From Sceloporus undulatus (Eukaryota > Chordata > Lepidosauria > Squamata > Phrynosomatidae), in contig NC_056523.1 in assembly GCF_019175285.1 (NCBI RefSeq), positions 122,953,896 through 123,017,895 of the forward strand: 64,000 bases of DNA, read 5' to 3'. Shown here one piece after another: positions 35,001 through 64,000 of this stretch. The translations under genes and the position numbers were made by a program. The notes beneath the pieces are model-generated. The model did no database searches. It was not told the DNA's origin and saw only the letters and a list, made by a program, of their open reading frames with translations. Positions within the stretch are counted from its first letter, which is position 1, and every line of letters starts with the position of its first letter.

Positions 35001-35080
35001 CCCAGGCTGGCCCCGTCGCCCGTGGAGTCGTTGAGCAGCGACAGGTCGTCCGCCGCCTGCGAGGAGAGGCAGCCTCCCAT
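29100..35080 (-). CDS. RNF11 paralogue (RNF11B-like), RING-H2 E3 ubiquitin ligase, 3 exons
   Basis: Close paralogue of RNF11, an endosome-associated E3/adaptor that works with NEDD4-type ligases and the A20 complex. Coding exons on the minus strand: 35080-34934, 31935-31766 and 29271-29100 (49 + 56 + 57 codons with split codons, 162 aa; human RNF11 is 154 aa). MGGCLSS gives Gly2 (myristoylation) and Cys4 (palmitoylation), as in RNF11 MGNCLKS. PPPY at 45-48 is the WW-binding PY motif. The PVYHPTPSQARLATQLTEEEQIRIAQRIGLIQHLPKG block follows, in near identity to RNF11. The RING-H2 starts CVICMLDFVYGD, has all eight zinc ligands (C-C, C-H, H-C, C-C) and ends CPSC; the C-terminus SSYETN matches RNF11. 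Differences from RNF11 are MGGCLSSQAADD, a Pro/Ala-rich insert before PPPY, EHAPI before PVYHP, and HVHC in place of HLDC. It is therefore a distinct paralogue and not RNF11 itself. The name RNF11B is my assignment. Confidence 0.93.
29579..29775. mobile_element. pogo/Tigger-like MITE
   Basis: Begins 'acagttgcccctcc' and ends 'gggctgactata', imperfect TIRs of the TA-flanked CAGTNNNCCC type. It lies in RNF11B-like intron 2. Too short to encode a transposase. Confidence 0.55.
29955..30100. repeat. hAT-like foldback MITE ('ggggaacctgtggccctcca' ends)
   Basis: 'gttggggaacctgtggccct' is mirrored by 'aaccacaagttccccag', with 'ggactacagtttccattgat' against 'atgggatttggaaatccaac' inside. Confidence 0.7.
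31297..31466. mobile_element. pogo/Tigger-like MITE with TA ends
   Basis: 170 bp. The two ends are 23-bp inverted repeats differing at 2 positions ('tacagttgcccctccatttt' against 'tacagtcgcccctccgtttt'), each starting with TA, the Tc1/mariner-pogo target. It lies in RNF11B-like intron 2. Confidence 0.8.
34161..34364. mobile_element. Palindromic MITE family A, best copy
   Basis: 204 bp, almost perfectly palindromic: 'ggctgcatccacactgcaga' at the left end and 'tctgccgtgtggatgcagcc' at the right end, with 'gaattctgggaacggtagtt' mirrored inside. It has no coding capacity. The arms match so well that the copy is young. Confidence 0.9.
34630..34800. repeat. Palindromic MITE family A variant
   Basis: 'ggctcaaggctatgggattc' is mirrored by 'gaattccatagccttgagcc'; it ends 'cagtgtggatgcaacca'. 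It lies 134 bp from RNF11B-like exon 1, in its first intron. A close relative is at 40722-40903. Confidence 0.75.
34801..34875 (-). repeat. CR1 3'-end fragment
   Basis: 'atagaatcacagaggtggag...ccatgcaggaactctcaatc' is the antisense CR1 terminus. It is adjacent to the preceding MITE. Confidence 0.6.
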
Positions 35081-35360
35081 CCCCGCTCGCTCGGGGCCAC
35101 TGCCCGACTAGGGGCAACCTCCCTCCTCCGCCAGCTCCGGAATGGAGGCGGAGGAGGCGGTGGCGGGGAAGGGGGCATGCCGGGAAGTGTAGTGCCGGCC
35201 TCGGGAGGCGGGGGGGACTCGGCGCCTGCGCAGTGAGGGAAGCGCGTCCTCCTCGCGGAGGTCGGAGGGGGCGGGGCGCCAAGGGAGAGAGCACGCGCCC
35301 CTCGTCCTGTGTCTGGGCCAATAGGGAAAGAGGCGCAGGCGCTGCTGCTGCTGCTACTCT
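34900..35360. promoter_or_regulatory. CpG island and promoter of the RNF11B-like gene
   Basis: CpG-rich block over exon 1 and upstream. A CCAAT box is at 35318-35322. No TATA box is seen. Confidence 0.75.
35175..35193 (-). promoter_or_regulatory. ZNF143/THAP11-type (ACTACA..TCCC..ATGC) site
   Basis: Minus strand reads ACTACACTTCCCGGCATGC, one or two bases off the known ACTACAATTCCCAGCATGC promoter element. It lies about 100 bp upstream of the RNF11B-like ATG and in the sense orientation of that gene. Confidence 0.6.
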
Positions 35361-35380
35361 TAGCGATGGACTTTCATTCA

Positions 35381-37719
35381 TCCCAATTCCACAGAACAGG
35401 GCAGGCTGCCTTTATGACTTGAGGCCAGCCAGAAAGCTCCACCACAGGTTCCTCCATCTGGCACAGAGTTTACAAACACTCCTCCACTGGCTTCCTCATC
35501 AGGGAAAGAAAGGCGTTTTACAAAGACCTAAAATACACGGTGCAGGCTTTGGGAGCTCCACAGGCTCCTGCATCAAGCAAAGGGGTTAAGAACACACAGG
35601 ATGCATGACGCAAGCTTCCAAAGCTCCACCAGCCTCTTCATCAGGAAGGCATTACACCTTTAAAATTTCGCCTGGTGAAGGAGCTTGCACCGAGTATTTT
35701 GTGCATTTTGGGTGGTCCCATAAAGGTATCACTGTTTTGTGGATTTCTTCATGTTATCGTAATTTAGGATATGGCTGACGTGGATATGTTTCCTGGGAGT
35801 ACATTCAGTTATACACAGACACCTTGGAGCTAAAGCCAGCGAATGTTCAGCTCATGACCTTCCATCCATTTAATTCACTCTGTAGTCTGTCACAAGCAAA
35901 TTCTTACAAAAAGGTTGGTTTTGAAGGAAACACTTAATGAAATAAGCACCACTATTAAATTAATAACTGGCATGGCTGGAAGAGGGCAGGAGCATTTGAG
36001 ATTAAGGACAAGCAGCTAAAATCCAGGATCTTGTGTTAACCAGAGTTATCTATAGTGTGCCATGAAGCCATTGTTCCCATTCAACCCACTGCAGATGGAT
36101 TAGTATGTGGATATATTCTAATTCAGCTGTTTCTCTTTCCAGTCTTCCTTTGTAGATTTGTTTGTCCTTTGGTTCAAAGACCACTTTCCTGTCCAGAGAT
36201 GGAATTCCTAGGAAGGCTGAAATGTTCTGCAACTGTTTTTGTGTACTCCCATTTCCTAATATCTAAATTCCTGCCACAAAATCTTAATAGCTAAAATCCA
36301 GTCATAGTGAAACTTCCAATGCATTTGGTAACTATTGGTCCAAAACGCACTGCAGAAATGATCCACTTTGAGACCACTTTAACTGCCCTGGCTCAGTGCT
36401 AGGGAATCCTGGGAACTGTAGCTTATTGTGGCACCAGAGCTCTCTGACAGAGAAGGCTAAATGCCTCACAAAACTCCAGTTCCCAGAATTCCCTAGCATT
36501 GAGCCAGGGCAGTTGAGGTGGTCTCAGACTGGATTACCTCTGCAGTGTGTTTTGGACCTATTCACTCTCTCTCTCTGTTTGTACTTTACAACATACAGTA
36601 TTATGAATTTCATCACACTGCAAAAAATAATTGCGGCAGAAGCATCACCCATCTTCCTCATGGCTATTCCCATCTCTTGGAACAAGGCTAATTTAGAAAG
36701 AATCAGACATCAATAAGTATTAATGGTGCAGTGTTAACTGAATAGCTGCTTGCTACTGCTAAGGCTCAAGATTATTGTGCCTTATAAATCAAATAAATAA
36801 TCTACAACTATAAAATGGAGCATGGGGCTTATATACACAAACCTCTGAGATTTACAAATGTATTTACAAATTAACAAAGCAAGACTGCATAGCATCTCAG
36901 TTAAACAATAACTATTCTGTGATATGTGATCCTAGGCCTAGGTATTACTGCTTCCTTAGAGACATACACATGCCATGCTAGGTCTGATCAAATATTGTGG
37001 TCTAACAATATTTCACAGTATAAGAATCCTAGAAACCATCGAGTGCTAGGTAACCCATCAGAAATGTAATATATGACATTTACCTAGCATTAATCTTCCC
37101 AATCTATAGTACTGTACAGTATTAGGCATAATGTTAGTATTAATGTTACGAGAATAGCAGAAATATAATCAATCCAGACAGCCACAGCACAGAACATGCT
37201 TGCTGATGAAAGTAGGTGCAGTCCACAAAGCATCTATTAACCTATTTTTACACAACTTTGGCCGATTTAAGTTTACCATTAGGCAACTATTATACTTCTA
37301 CCTTCTTTTATTAATTATTCCATGCTAAGACATCGGTCCCTTGAGTTCAGGAAGCTTAACAACAGTATTAAAATACCAATATAACATACATAAAACATTA
37401 CTCACAATAGTTTAAATGAGCAAAGTAAATTAGGAGGTTGTTTGGCAAATTGCAGTAGATACTCAGTATTCAATAAAAACAATTAAGAGACTTGAGACAA
37501 ATTTCAGACTAACACATGTATTACAGTATACAGTTTTGTGGCTTAAAGTCCACTTTATGTATGTCAGTCATGTAAGGCACTGTACAGAGTCTAATAAAAG
37601 TGGAGGTACCGGTAAGATGAATGAGTCACTTGTCCATGATACAAGGGACAAAACTGTTTTTGAGTGTTGTTTGTGGAGTACAAAGATTATTTATTAATAA
37701 TTAATAAATATATTATTTT
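35381..37719. other. Intergenic DNA between divergent RNF11B-like and TNPO2 genes, left part
   Basis: No exons seen. From 35420 to 35780 there is repeated 'agctccacc...ctcctcatca' type sequence ending 'taaaggtatcactgttttgtgg', which looks like a decayed dispersed repeat. A MITE lies at 36338. From 36570 on the DNA is AT-rich with nothing recognisable. Confidence 0.4.
36338..36558. mobile_element. Palindromic MITE family A
   Basis: 221 bp, ends 'ggtccaaaacgcactgcag' and 'ctgcagtgtgttttggacc' (exact inverse), with 'cctggctcagtgctagggaa' mirrored by 'ttccctagcattgagccagg'. The copy is intact-looking but non-coding. Confidence 0.9.
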
Positions 37720-37800
37720 TAAAAGATCCCTTGGGTCCCATCTGGGAAAAAGGTGGCATACAAATGAAATGAAATAAAATAAATAAAAATAATGTCTTGT
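37720..37800 (+). repeat. LINE 3'-tail fragment
   Basis: 'gatcccttgggtcccatctg...aaaggtggcatacaaatgaa' followed by an AAAT-rich tail. Confidence 0.6.
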
Positions 37801-37896
37801 ACAATAAATGCTTAAACACACAAGATGGTATCAAGTGACATGGGACAATAGTTTCAACATCCATTTCAGCATACGGAAGGGAATGCAGGATAACAC

Positions 37897-38118
37897 TGTT
37901 ATTGTGTGCCTTCAAGTCATTTCTAACTCATGGTGAACCTAAGGAGACCTTATCACAGGGTTTTCTTGGCAAATTTCTGCAGAGGATGTTTGCCATTGCC
38001 ATCCTGAGGCTGAGAGTGTGTGACTTGTCCAAGGTGATCCAGTGGTTATATGGCTGAGCCAGAATTCAAACCCTAGTCTCCAGTTATAGTTTAATGCTCA
38101 AACCATTACATCGGCTCA
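37897..38118 (-). repeat. tRNA-derived SINE, near full length
   Basis: Antisense copy, tail 'gtgccttcaagtcatttct' on the left and head on the right. Confidence 0.8.
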
Positions 38119-38748
38119 CATTATTGCAGGATAACATACCTAAGAGATAGTCTGAACAAACCATAGAGGAAATAGTTGGTCTGATGCCAATCAGATGCCA
38201 TGTTTACTGCATCACTCTGGTAAAAACCTGGACCTTTTGTAGGAGCTCCCAGTGAACTGGATGGCAAATACAGCTTAACCCTAACAGCCAAGATTCAAGG
38301 GAAGTGCAGTGAATTGACAGAATAGCACTATACCACCATCAAACCTGTTAATCCTTATTGCAAAGCTCAAGGTTTTAACTGAGAACTGAAGAAGCAAAAC
38401 CAGATATGGAAGCAGTACCTTTTACCCAAGGCTCCACTCTTTACCATCTCACAGGGCCAGGTAGAAAGTTACCAATTGTGAGAAAGTGGCGGCCCTTACA
38501 AACACATGGCCACATTCCATTGAATGCACTGGGTATTCTGATTGTGGATTGGTTTTACTGCACCCAGTTCTTAATCCTTTGCTCCATACCTTTCATAAAA
38601 TGTCATGAATGCTGCTTATTCCTCCAGACATATACCTCTACACACATAATCTGTATGCAGCAACTGGGTTCTGCAGCAATTAATACACAATGTCTTGTTT
38701 TCCACATGAGACTTGAAACCAGATTCTACAAAATGAGGGGTGAACCTA

Positions 38749-38955
38749 TGCTGTTGTTGTCTGCCTCCAAGTAATTTTTTATTATGATGACCTTATCATG
38801 GGGTTTTCCTGGCGGGTCTCTTCAGAGGGGGTTTGTTGATGCCTTCCCTGGAGGATGAGAAAGTGGGACTTGTCCAAAGTCATCCAGTGGGTTTTTATGC
38901 TCGAATCAAACCCTGACCCCTTGTTGTAATCCAATGCTCAAATAACTATGACACG
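38749..38955 (-). repeat. tRNA-derived SINE, diverged
   Basis: Antisense copy with (GTT)-type tail and decayed core. Confidence 0.75.
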
Positions 38956-38969
38956 TTGACAGCAGATTA

Positions 38970-39075
38970 TGCATTATGTAGTTTGACACCATTTTAACTG
39001 CCACGGCTCTGTCCTGGGATTTGTAGCTTCATGAGGCACCAGAACTCTTTGGCGTGGGCTGAAGACCACAGCACT
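38970..39075. repeat. Palindromic MITE family A, half copy
   Basis: 'gtagtttgacaccattttaactgcc...gggatttgtagcttcatgagg' is the left arm only. Confidence 0.6.
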
Positions 39076-39139
39076 TTAAGTGATGCGAAAGGCCTAACAA
39101 GGGATGCTATTATACAACCCCCTTTCTGCTTGGCTTGTT

Positions 39140-39300
39140 TTATAAAATGATAGAATTCTGGAGTTGGAAGAGCCTTCAAGGGCCACCCAGCCCAAGCCCA
39201 TTCTGCCATGCAAGGACTCACAATCAAAGCACCCTTGACTGATGACCATCTAGCTTCTATTTAAACCCCTCCAAAGGAGGAGACTGCGCCATCCCCTGAG
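39140..39300 (-). repeat. CR1 3'-end fragment
   Basis: 'atagaattctggagttggaa...gccatgcaaggactcacaatc' is antisense CR1, as in the 34801 and 40930 copies. Confidence 0.7.
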
Positions 39301-39337
39301 TGTAGATGCGTCCAAGGCGGCGTTAGAGAACAGTCTG

Positions 39338-39553
39338 AGTTTGGCTTGAGTGACTCTATGACTCTGGAGACCAAGGTTCGAGTCCTGCCTCGGCCATGAA
39401 GCCCACTGGGTGACCTTGGGCAAGTCACTCTCTCTCAGCCTCAGGGGAAGGCAAAGGCAAACCTCCTCTGAACAAATCTTGCCAAGAAAGCCCCATGACA
39501 GGGTGGCTTTAGGGTCAGCCTAAGTGGGAAACGACTTGAAGGCACGCAACAAC
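39338..39553 (+). repeat. tRNA-derived SINE, near full length
   Basis: Well preserved core 'gtgaccttgggcaagtcact' and tail 'gggaaacgacttgaaggcac' with AAC end. Confidence 0.8.
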
Positions 39554-39604
39554 ATCTACAGTCAGCACGGCTAATGGGCCAATCTTTCTCACCCACTCTT
39601 TCAA

Positions 39605-39760
39605 GTCTCCACTTTTACTGCTCTGGCTGCCTCTTGTTGCATTCTGGGGTTTGTAGTTCACTGAGGCCTCGGAACTCTGGCTGAGAACTCTAAACGCCCC
39701 TCCTTAAACTGCAAGCCCCAGAATGCAACAGGAGGTAGGCAGTAAAAGTGGAAGAGCAGC
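39605..39760. repeat. Foldback MITE
   Basis: 'ccacttttactgctctggctgcc...gttgcattctggggtttgtag' is mirrored by 'caagccccagaatgcaac...ggcagtaaaagtgg'. Confidence 0.7.
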
Positions 39761-39801
39761 ACTATAAGAGCATAGGACGTTAATCTATTCTATAAGATTA
39801 T

Positions 39802-39925
39802 AGATCCGTGGTTCTCAATCTTTTTCGAGACTTCAACTCCCAGAATTCCTGAACAATGAGCCTACTGACTGGGGCTTCTGGGAACTGAAGTCCAAAACAT
39901 CTGGAGGGCCAAAGGTTGAGAACCA
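39802..39925. mobile_element. hAT-type MITE ('gtggttctcaa' TIRs)
   Basis: Left 'ccgtggttctcaatcttt' and right 'aaaggttgagaacca' are inverted. Inside, 'gacttcaactcccagaattcc' is mirrored by 'ggcttctgggaactgaagtc'. Confidence 0.75.
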
Positions 39926-39949
39926 GAGAGGCCTTATTGTGGCCTCTGT

Positions 39950-40720
39950 CTCCCTTGAGGCGCCTTCCTCCTCCCCCCTCTTCATTCCACTTCCTCGTTA
40001 GAGAGCTTCGCAAACGGAAGTAGTCTCCGCCGGAAGTTGAAGCAGTCGGGTGGGAGGGTGAGAGGGAGGGGGGAAGCGCTGGAGCGGGAGGGCAGCGTGT
40101 GCAGTGACGTCAGGCGCCGCCAGCCTTGGCGCGCGGCTCACGCGGACCAATGGGAGGAAAAGGAAGAAGCAGAAGCGGAGGGGGCGTGGCTACCGCCCTT
40201 TCTCCGGACCACATGACGCACTTCGTTGAGTCGCCGACGTCCTCCTTCCCCTCGACGACGTGCGCAAGCGGCTGAGCAGCTTCCCCCGCCCTTCTGCCGG
40301 TCACGTGAGCCTGAGGGACGGCGGCCGGCCCGGCTCTTCGCCCGCGTGTCGCGTTCTCCTCCTCGCCCCTTTCCCCCGCTTTACAGAGCCGAGGCCGCGG
40401 CCTGAGCCTGGGCGCGCGGGGACCGGGCAGGTACTGAGGAGGGGGCCGTTGGGCGCGGGCTTGCTTGCGTCAGGGAGGGAGGGAGGGAGGGAGGGAAGGG
40501 GAGGCGTTGCTAGGAGACTCGGGGCCTAGGCAGGAGGGGCGGGCGGAGCGGGAGATCGGGAAGAGGAGGCAGGGTCCTTGGGAGGGATGCCGCCGGGGAT
40601 GAGGCCGGGAAGGTGGGGCCCGGCTCACAGCAGCCTCAGCCTCCTCCTCCTCCCTCGGGGCCTTTCCTGCCACAAAGGGACCGGCGGGCGGGATTTTGGT
40701 TCTGGAGGAATAGCCCGGTT
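39950..40720 (+). promoter_or_regulatory. CpG island and TNPO2 promoter
   Basis: CpG-rich block. It contains ETS-type CGGAAGT near 40015 and 40031, a consensus CRE TGACGTCA at 40105-40112, CCAAT at 40147-40151 and GTCACGTGAG at 40300-40309. A likely non-coding first exon ends at CAG 40430 before GTACTG. The transcription start is not pinned down. Confidence 0.75.
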
Positions 40721-40721
40721 C

Positions 40722-40903
40722 GGCAGCGCTTTAAACTCTTTGCCTGGCTCTTGGCTATGGAATTCTGGGAGTTGGAGTTTGTTGTGGAGCTCCGCTCTGG
40801 GCCCCCAACAAACTCCAACTCCCAGAATTCCATAGCCTTGAGCCTGACAAAGAGTTCAAGTCGCTGCCAAACCGGGTTATTCCTCCCGTGTGGATGCAGA
40901 CTG
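40722..40903. repeat. Palindromic MITE family A variant
   Basis: 'cttggctatggaattctggg' is mirrored by 'cccagaattccatagccttg'. It lies in the first intron of TNPO2, right at the edge of the CpG island. Sister of 34630-34800. Confidence 0.8.
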
Positions 40904-40929
40904 ACTCTGCCCTGAGCACGTGCGCCGCC

Positions 40930-41290
40930 CGGAATCCGGTGTGCAGGAACTCACAGTCAAAGCACAGACATGGCCCTCCAGCCTCTGCTTAAAGACCTCC
41001 AAAGGAGGGGACCGCCTCTCTCTAAGGCAGCATATTCCACTGTCGAACAGCCCTTACTGTCAGGAAGTTTCTCCTAATGTTGAGGTGGAATCTCTTTTCC
41101 TGTAGCTTGCATCCATTGTTCCGGGTCCTGTTCTCTGGAGCAGCAGAAAACAAGCTTGCTCCCTCCTCAATATGACATCCCTTCAAATATTTAAACAGGG
41201 CGATCATATCACCTCTTAACCTTCTTTTCTCCAGGCTGAACATCCCCAGCTCCCTAGGTCTTTCCTAGGGTTTCCAGACCCTTCACCGTT
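40930..41290 (-). mobile_element. CR1 LINE, 3' end
   Basis: Antisense counterpart of 25100-25450: 'gtcaggaagtttctcctaat', 'ttcaaatatttaaacaggg', 'catatcacctcttaacct'. It is 5'-truncated. Confidence 0.85.
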
Positions 41291-41439
41291 GTGGTTACCT
41301 TCCTCTGGACACACTCCAGCTCCTCAACAAACAAAAGTGAACAAAGTGTTGAGATGGAATCTTTTTCCTTGTAGCTTGAATCCATTGCTCCAGATCCTAT
41401 TCTCAAGACTAGGGGACTGGTCTGGTAATCCACTTGGGC

Positions 41440-41632
41440 TGCATCCGCACTGTAGAAATAATCCAGGTTGACACCATTCTGGAATGTGTATTTTTGTGAG
41501 ATACTTACCCTTGTCTGTCAGAGATTGTGCCAGAGATGCCACAGTAAACTGTAGTTCCCAGAATTGCACAGCATTGAGGCATTGCAGTCAAAGCGGTGTC
41601 AATCTGGATTATTCCTGTAGTACAGACCCAGC
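41440..41632. repeat. Palindromic MITE family A
   Basis: 'ggctgcatccgcactgtag' to 'cctgtagtacagacccagcc', with 'cagagattgtgccagag' in the centre. Confidence 0.75.
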
Positions 41633-41939
41633 CTGAGAGATGTGTCAGTGGAGTCTCCGCTTCCTTTTTTATTCTCCTCTTCTAGAACGTTTCTGAACTG
41701 AAGGTCCTTCAACTGTCAATATGCTCCCATTTCCTAGAGCTTACTAGTGCAACAGTGAACACATCCCTTCAGCCTCCAGTTAAGTCTTTGCATGGTGGCC
41801 CTTTAAGCCCCCATTCTGATAATCAGATTCAGGCATAATGGATAGATGATGATATTCAGTTTATATGTAATGGAAATGGGGTAACTTCACTGTAGATAGT
41901 AACCAAAAATCAAAATTGGTGAAGATGTTTGGCTTACTA

Positions 41940-42165
41940 AGGGCCCATTCAGACAGACCAAAATAAAGCTGCTTCAGGTCACTTTGGAGGAATGCTGTTT
42001 AAATGATGCAGGCATCCTAAGAGGCTGGAAGCTGTGCCAAAGCCACACTCCAGTCCTAAGGATTGGAGCGTAGTTTCTGGCCTCTTAGAATGCATGCATC
42101 ATTTAAACAGCATTCCTCCAAAGTGACCTGAAGCAGCTTTATTTTGGCCTGTCTCTATGGGCCCT
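41940..42165. mobile_element. Long-TIR MITE ('gggcccattcagacag' ends)
   Basis: 226 bp. Arms of about 85 bp: 'agggcccattcagacagacc' against 'ggcctgtctctatgggccct', and 'ggaggaatgctgtttaaatg' against 'catttaaacagcattcctcc'. Superfamily uncertain: flanking TAA/TAG could be a 3-bp PIF/Harbinger target. Confidence 0.8.
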
Positions 42166-43573
42166 AGGTTTTAGGCATTTTTGGGGAGAAGGGTGGTGAC
42201 TTTTTTAAAGTAGATGAGTGTCTTTGTAAAGGGAACACTTTCTCTATAATAAGATTTAGGAATCATGAAGGCATAGTCAAAGGATGTTTATTTGTGTTGC
42301 TCATTGGTGTGGAACTGGCAGTGTTTAAAACATCTCTGAAAGTGGTGCCTTTACATTTCACATGGCAATCAACATAGTCATAGCTGCCTATGTTTTAAAA
42401 TGTCCTAGATACAAAATATACCATATTTAGAGATTGGAAAATGCAGCACCCAGACAAATGTGCAACCATGTGACAAGTTATTTGGATCACATGTGATGGA
42501 TGGTTAACAACTACATTGTAGCAAACATACATGGACATAAACAAGCAATTTTACCATACAGTTTCTGCAAACCTCCTATAATCTGGAGCAATAATCACAA
42601 TAACCCAAATTGTTGCTGATAATAAAGCCAACTGCTTAAACGTATGTAGAGGTAAGAAGAAGGTTGAAATAAGTATATTCTCTTCAGGCCTGAAATGAAA
42701 GTGAGGAAAAGGATCATGATACACTATGAGAAATGACTTCTTCTCCTTTTACTTCTGCTTTTACTTCTACCTTTTCTTTAAAACCTACTTTAAATGGTGG
42801 TTTGCTCTGAATAATCTGGTAGTACACTGAAAGAGATGGGCTACCTTTCTTATGCTCCTACCTTGCCAGATGCTTAATAGCTTCAAATCCTCTGCTATTT
42901 AAAGTTAAATTATTACATTTATTTCAGTGTTTCTCATCTATCCTATTTTTGCTGTTTGTGATAGCCTTCTAAAAGTCCCTCTCTGCATGACTGGATGTTC
43001 TCTGATGAGTCATGCATATACCTTCACTGTATTGCCCCAGCTTTTCTTGGACCATTTCTTGAAATATTCTTCAGATGAGAGCTTGTAAATAAAAAGATTT
43101 TTCCATCACAGTATAAGTTTCAGTTATATTACCATACAGTACATATTCTTCTGCACTTACAGGAAAGTATAACAGTTTCTATAAACACACCAGCATTGTG
43201 TTTATAGAAGTCAAGCCCATTTCTGAAGCTCCCTGGTTGGCTTTTAGCAAGTCACTGTCTCTGAACTTCTCCAGTCCTGCAGCTGTGAGACTAAAATGTC
43301 CCTTCTGTATTATCTTTCTGGACCCTGGTAGCAAAGTCCCCTGATATCTGTGGCCTTCAAATCCCTTTTGATTTGTTGTCTTCCAATCCTCAGCTAAGCT
43401 GATGCAAGAAAATATTCTGTTATCTGGGTTAACTGTTTTGATTGCATATTCATACAGGTGCAGTATATGCAGTACTGTTCCCCTTTTTGATAATCCCTGA
43501 AATATCTGGGTGGCATTCACAAGGCAATGAGTTTACGATTGGTTCTGCTTTTCATTCCAATACTCCTTTTTAG

Positions 43574-63860
<20,287 letters not shown>

Positions 63861-64000
63861 TAAGCTGGTATCCATGGGAAATTTGCAGAATATTGTGCTA
63901 AATACTGGAAAGCTTGGGTTCCTTTTTAATGTGAGGTTAACCCATGTAGAAATCAACACCAGTTGAGAATAATTTTACCAGCCTTAATAACTGACTCTTA

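Noticed and set aside
29100-35080. Calling the gene plain RNF11
   Set aside because: N-terminus (MGGCLSSQAADD), Pro/Ala insert and HVHC differ from the highly conserved RNF11, and the neighbourhood is not that of RNF11.
34926-35381. 151-aa open frame on the minus strand over the RNF11B-like promoter
   Set aside because: Compositional open frame in a CpG island, overlapping exon 1 of the RNF11-type gene in another frame.

Overview
This is a vertebrate nuclear window, most likely from a squamate reptile (probably an iguanian lizard). The evidence is the repeat content: tRNA-derived SINEs with a MIR-like core, LINEs of BovB/RTE, CR1 and L2-like type, and many near-palindromic MITEs. Genes are multi-exon with GT-AG introns and CpG-rich promoters.

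Four protein-coding genes are present. GET3/ASNA1 (minus, CDS 16060 to 2808, 7 exons, 356 aa) is the tail-anchored-protein targeting ATPase. TRIR/C19orf43 (plus, CDS 16484 to 22528, 3 exons, 148 aa) starts 423 bp away and shares a divergent CpG-island promoter with GET3. That promoter holds four CCAAT boxes spaced 25-30 bp. An RNF11 paralogue (minus, CDS 35080 to 29100, 3 exons, 162 aa), here called RNF11B-like, has the myristoylation/palmitoylation N-terminus, PPPY motif and RING-H2 domain of RNF11. TNPO2 (plus, promoter near 40.1-40.4 kb, coding exons from 43616) encodes the nuclear import receptor transportin-2. Fifteen coding exons (622 codons) lie in the window and the 3' part runs off the right edge. 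The order GET3-TRIR-TNPO2 matches human chromosome 19p13; the RNF11-type gene in that interval is, to my knowledge, absent from the human one.

Two intronic box C/D snoRNAs resembling SNORD41 lie in TNPO2 introns 10 and 13. Both carry the same guide complementary to 28S rRNA. TNPO2 coding intron 1 has textbook U12-type splice signals, and GET3 intron 5 is a GC-AG intron.

The remaining DNA is intronic or intergenic and rich in repeats. Notable are an 88-bp tandem array in TRIR intron 1, a broken Ty1/copia-like fossil near the left edge, a degraded BovB/RTE LINE in GET3 intron 5, and two short perfect hairpins that look like template-switch products. No operons, CRISPR arrays or bacterial features are present.
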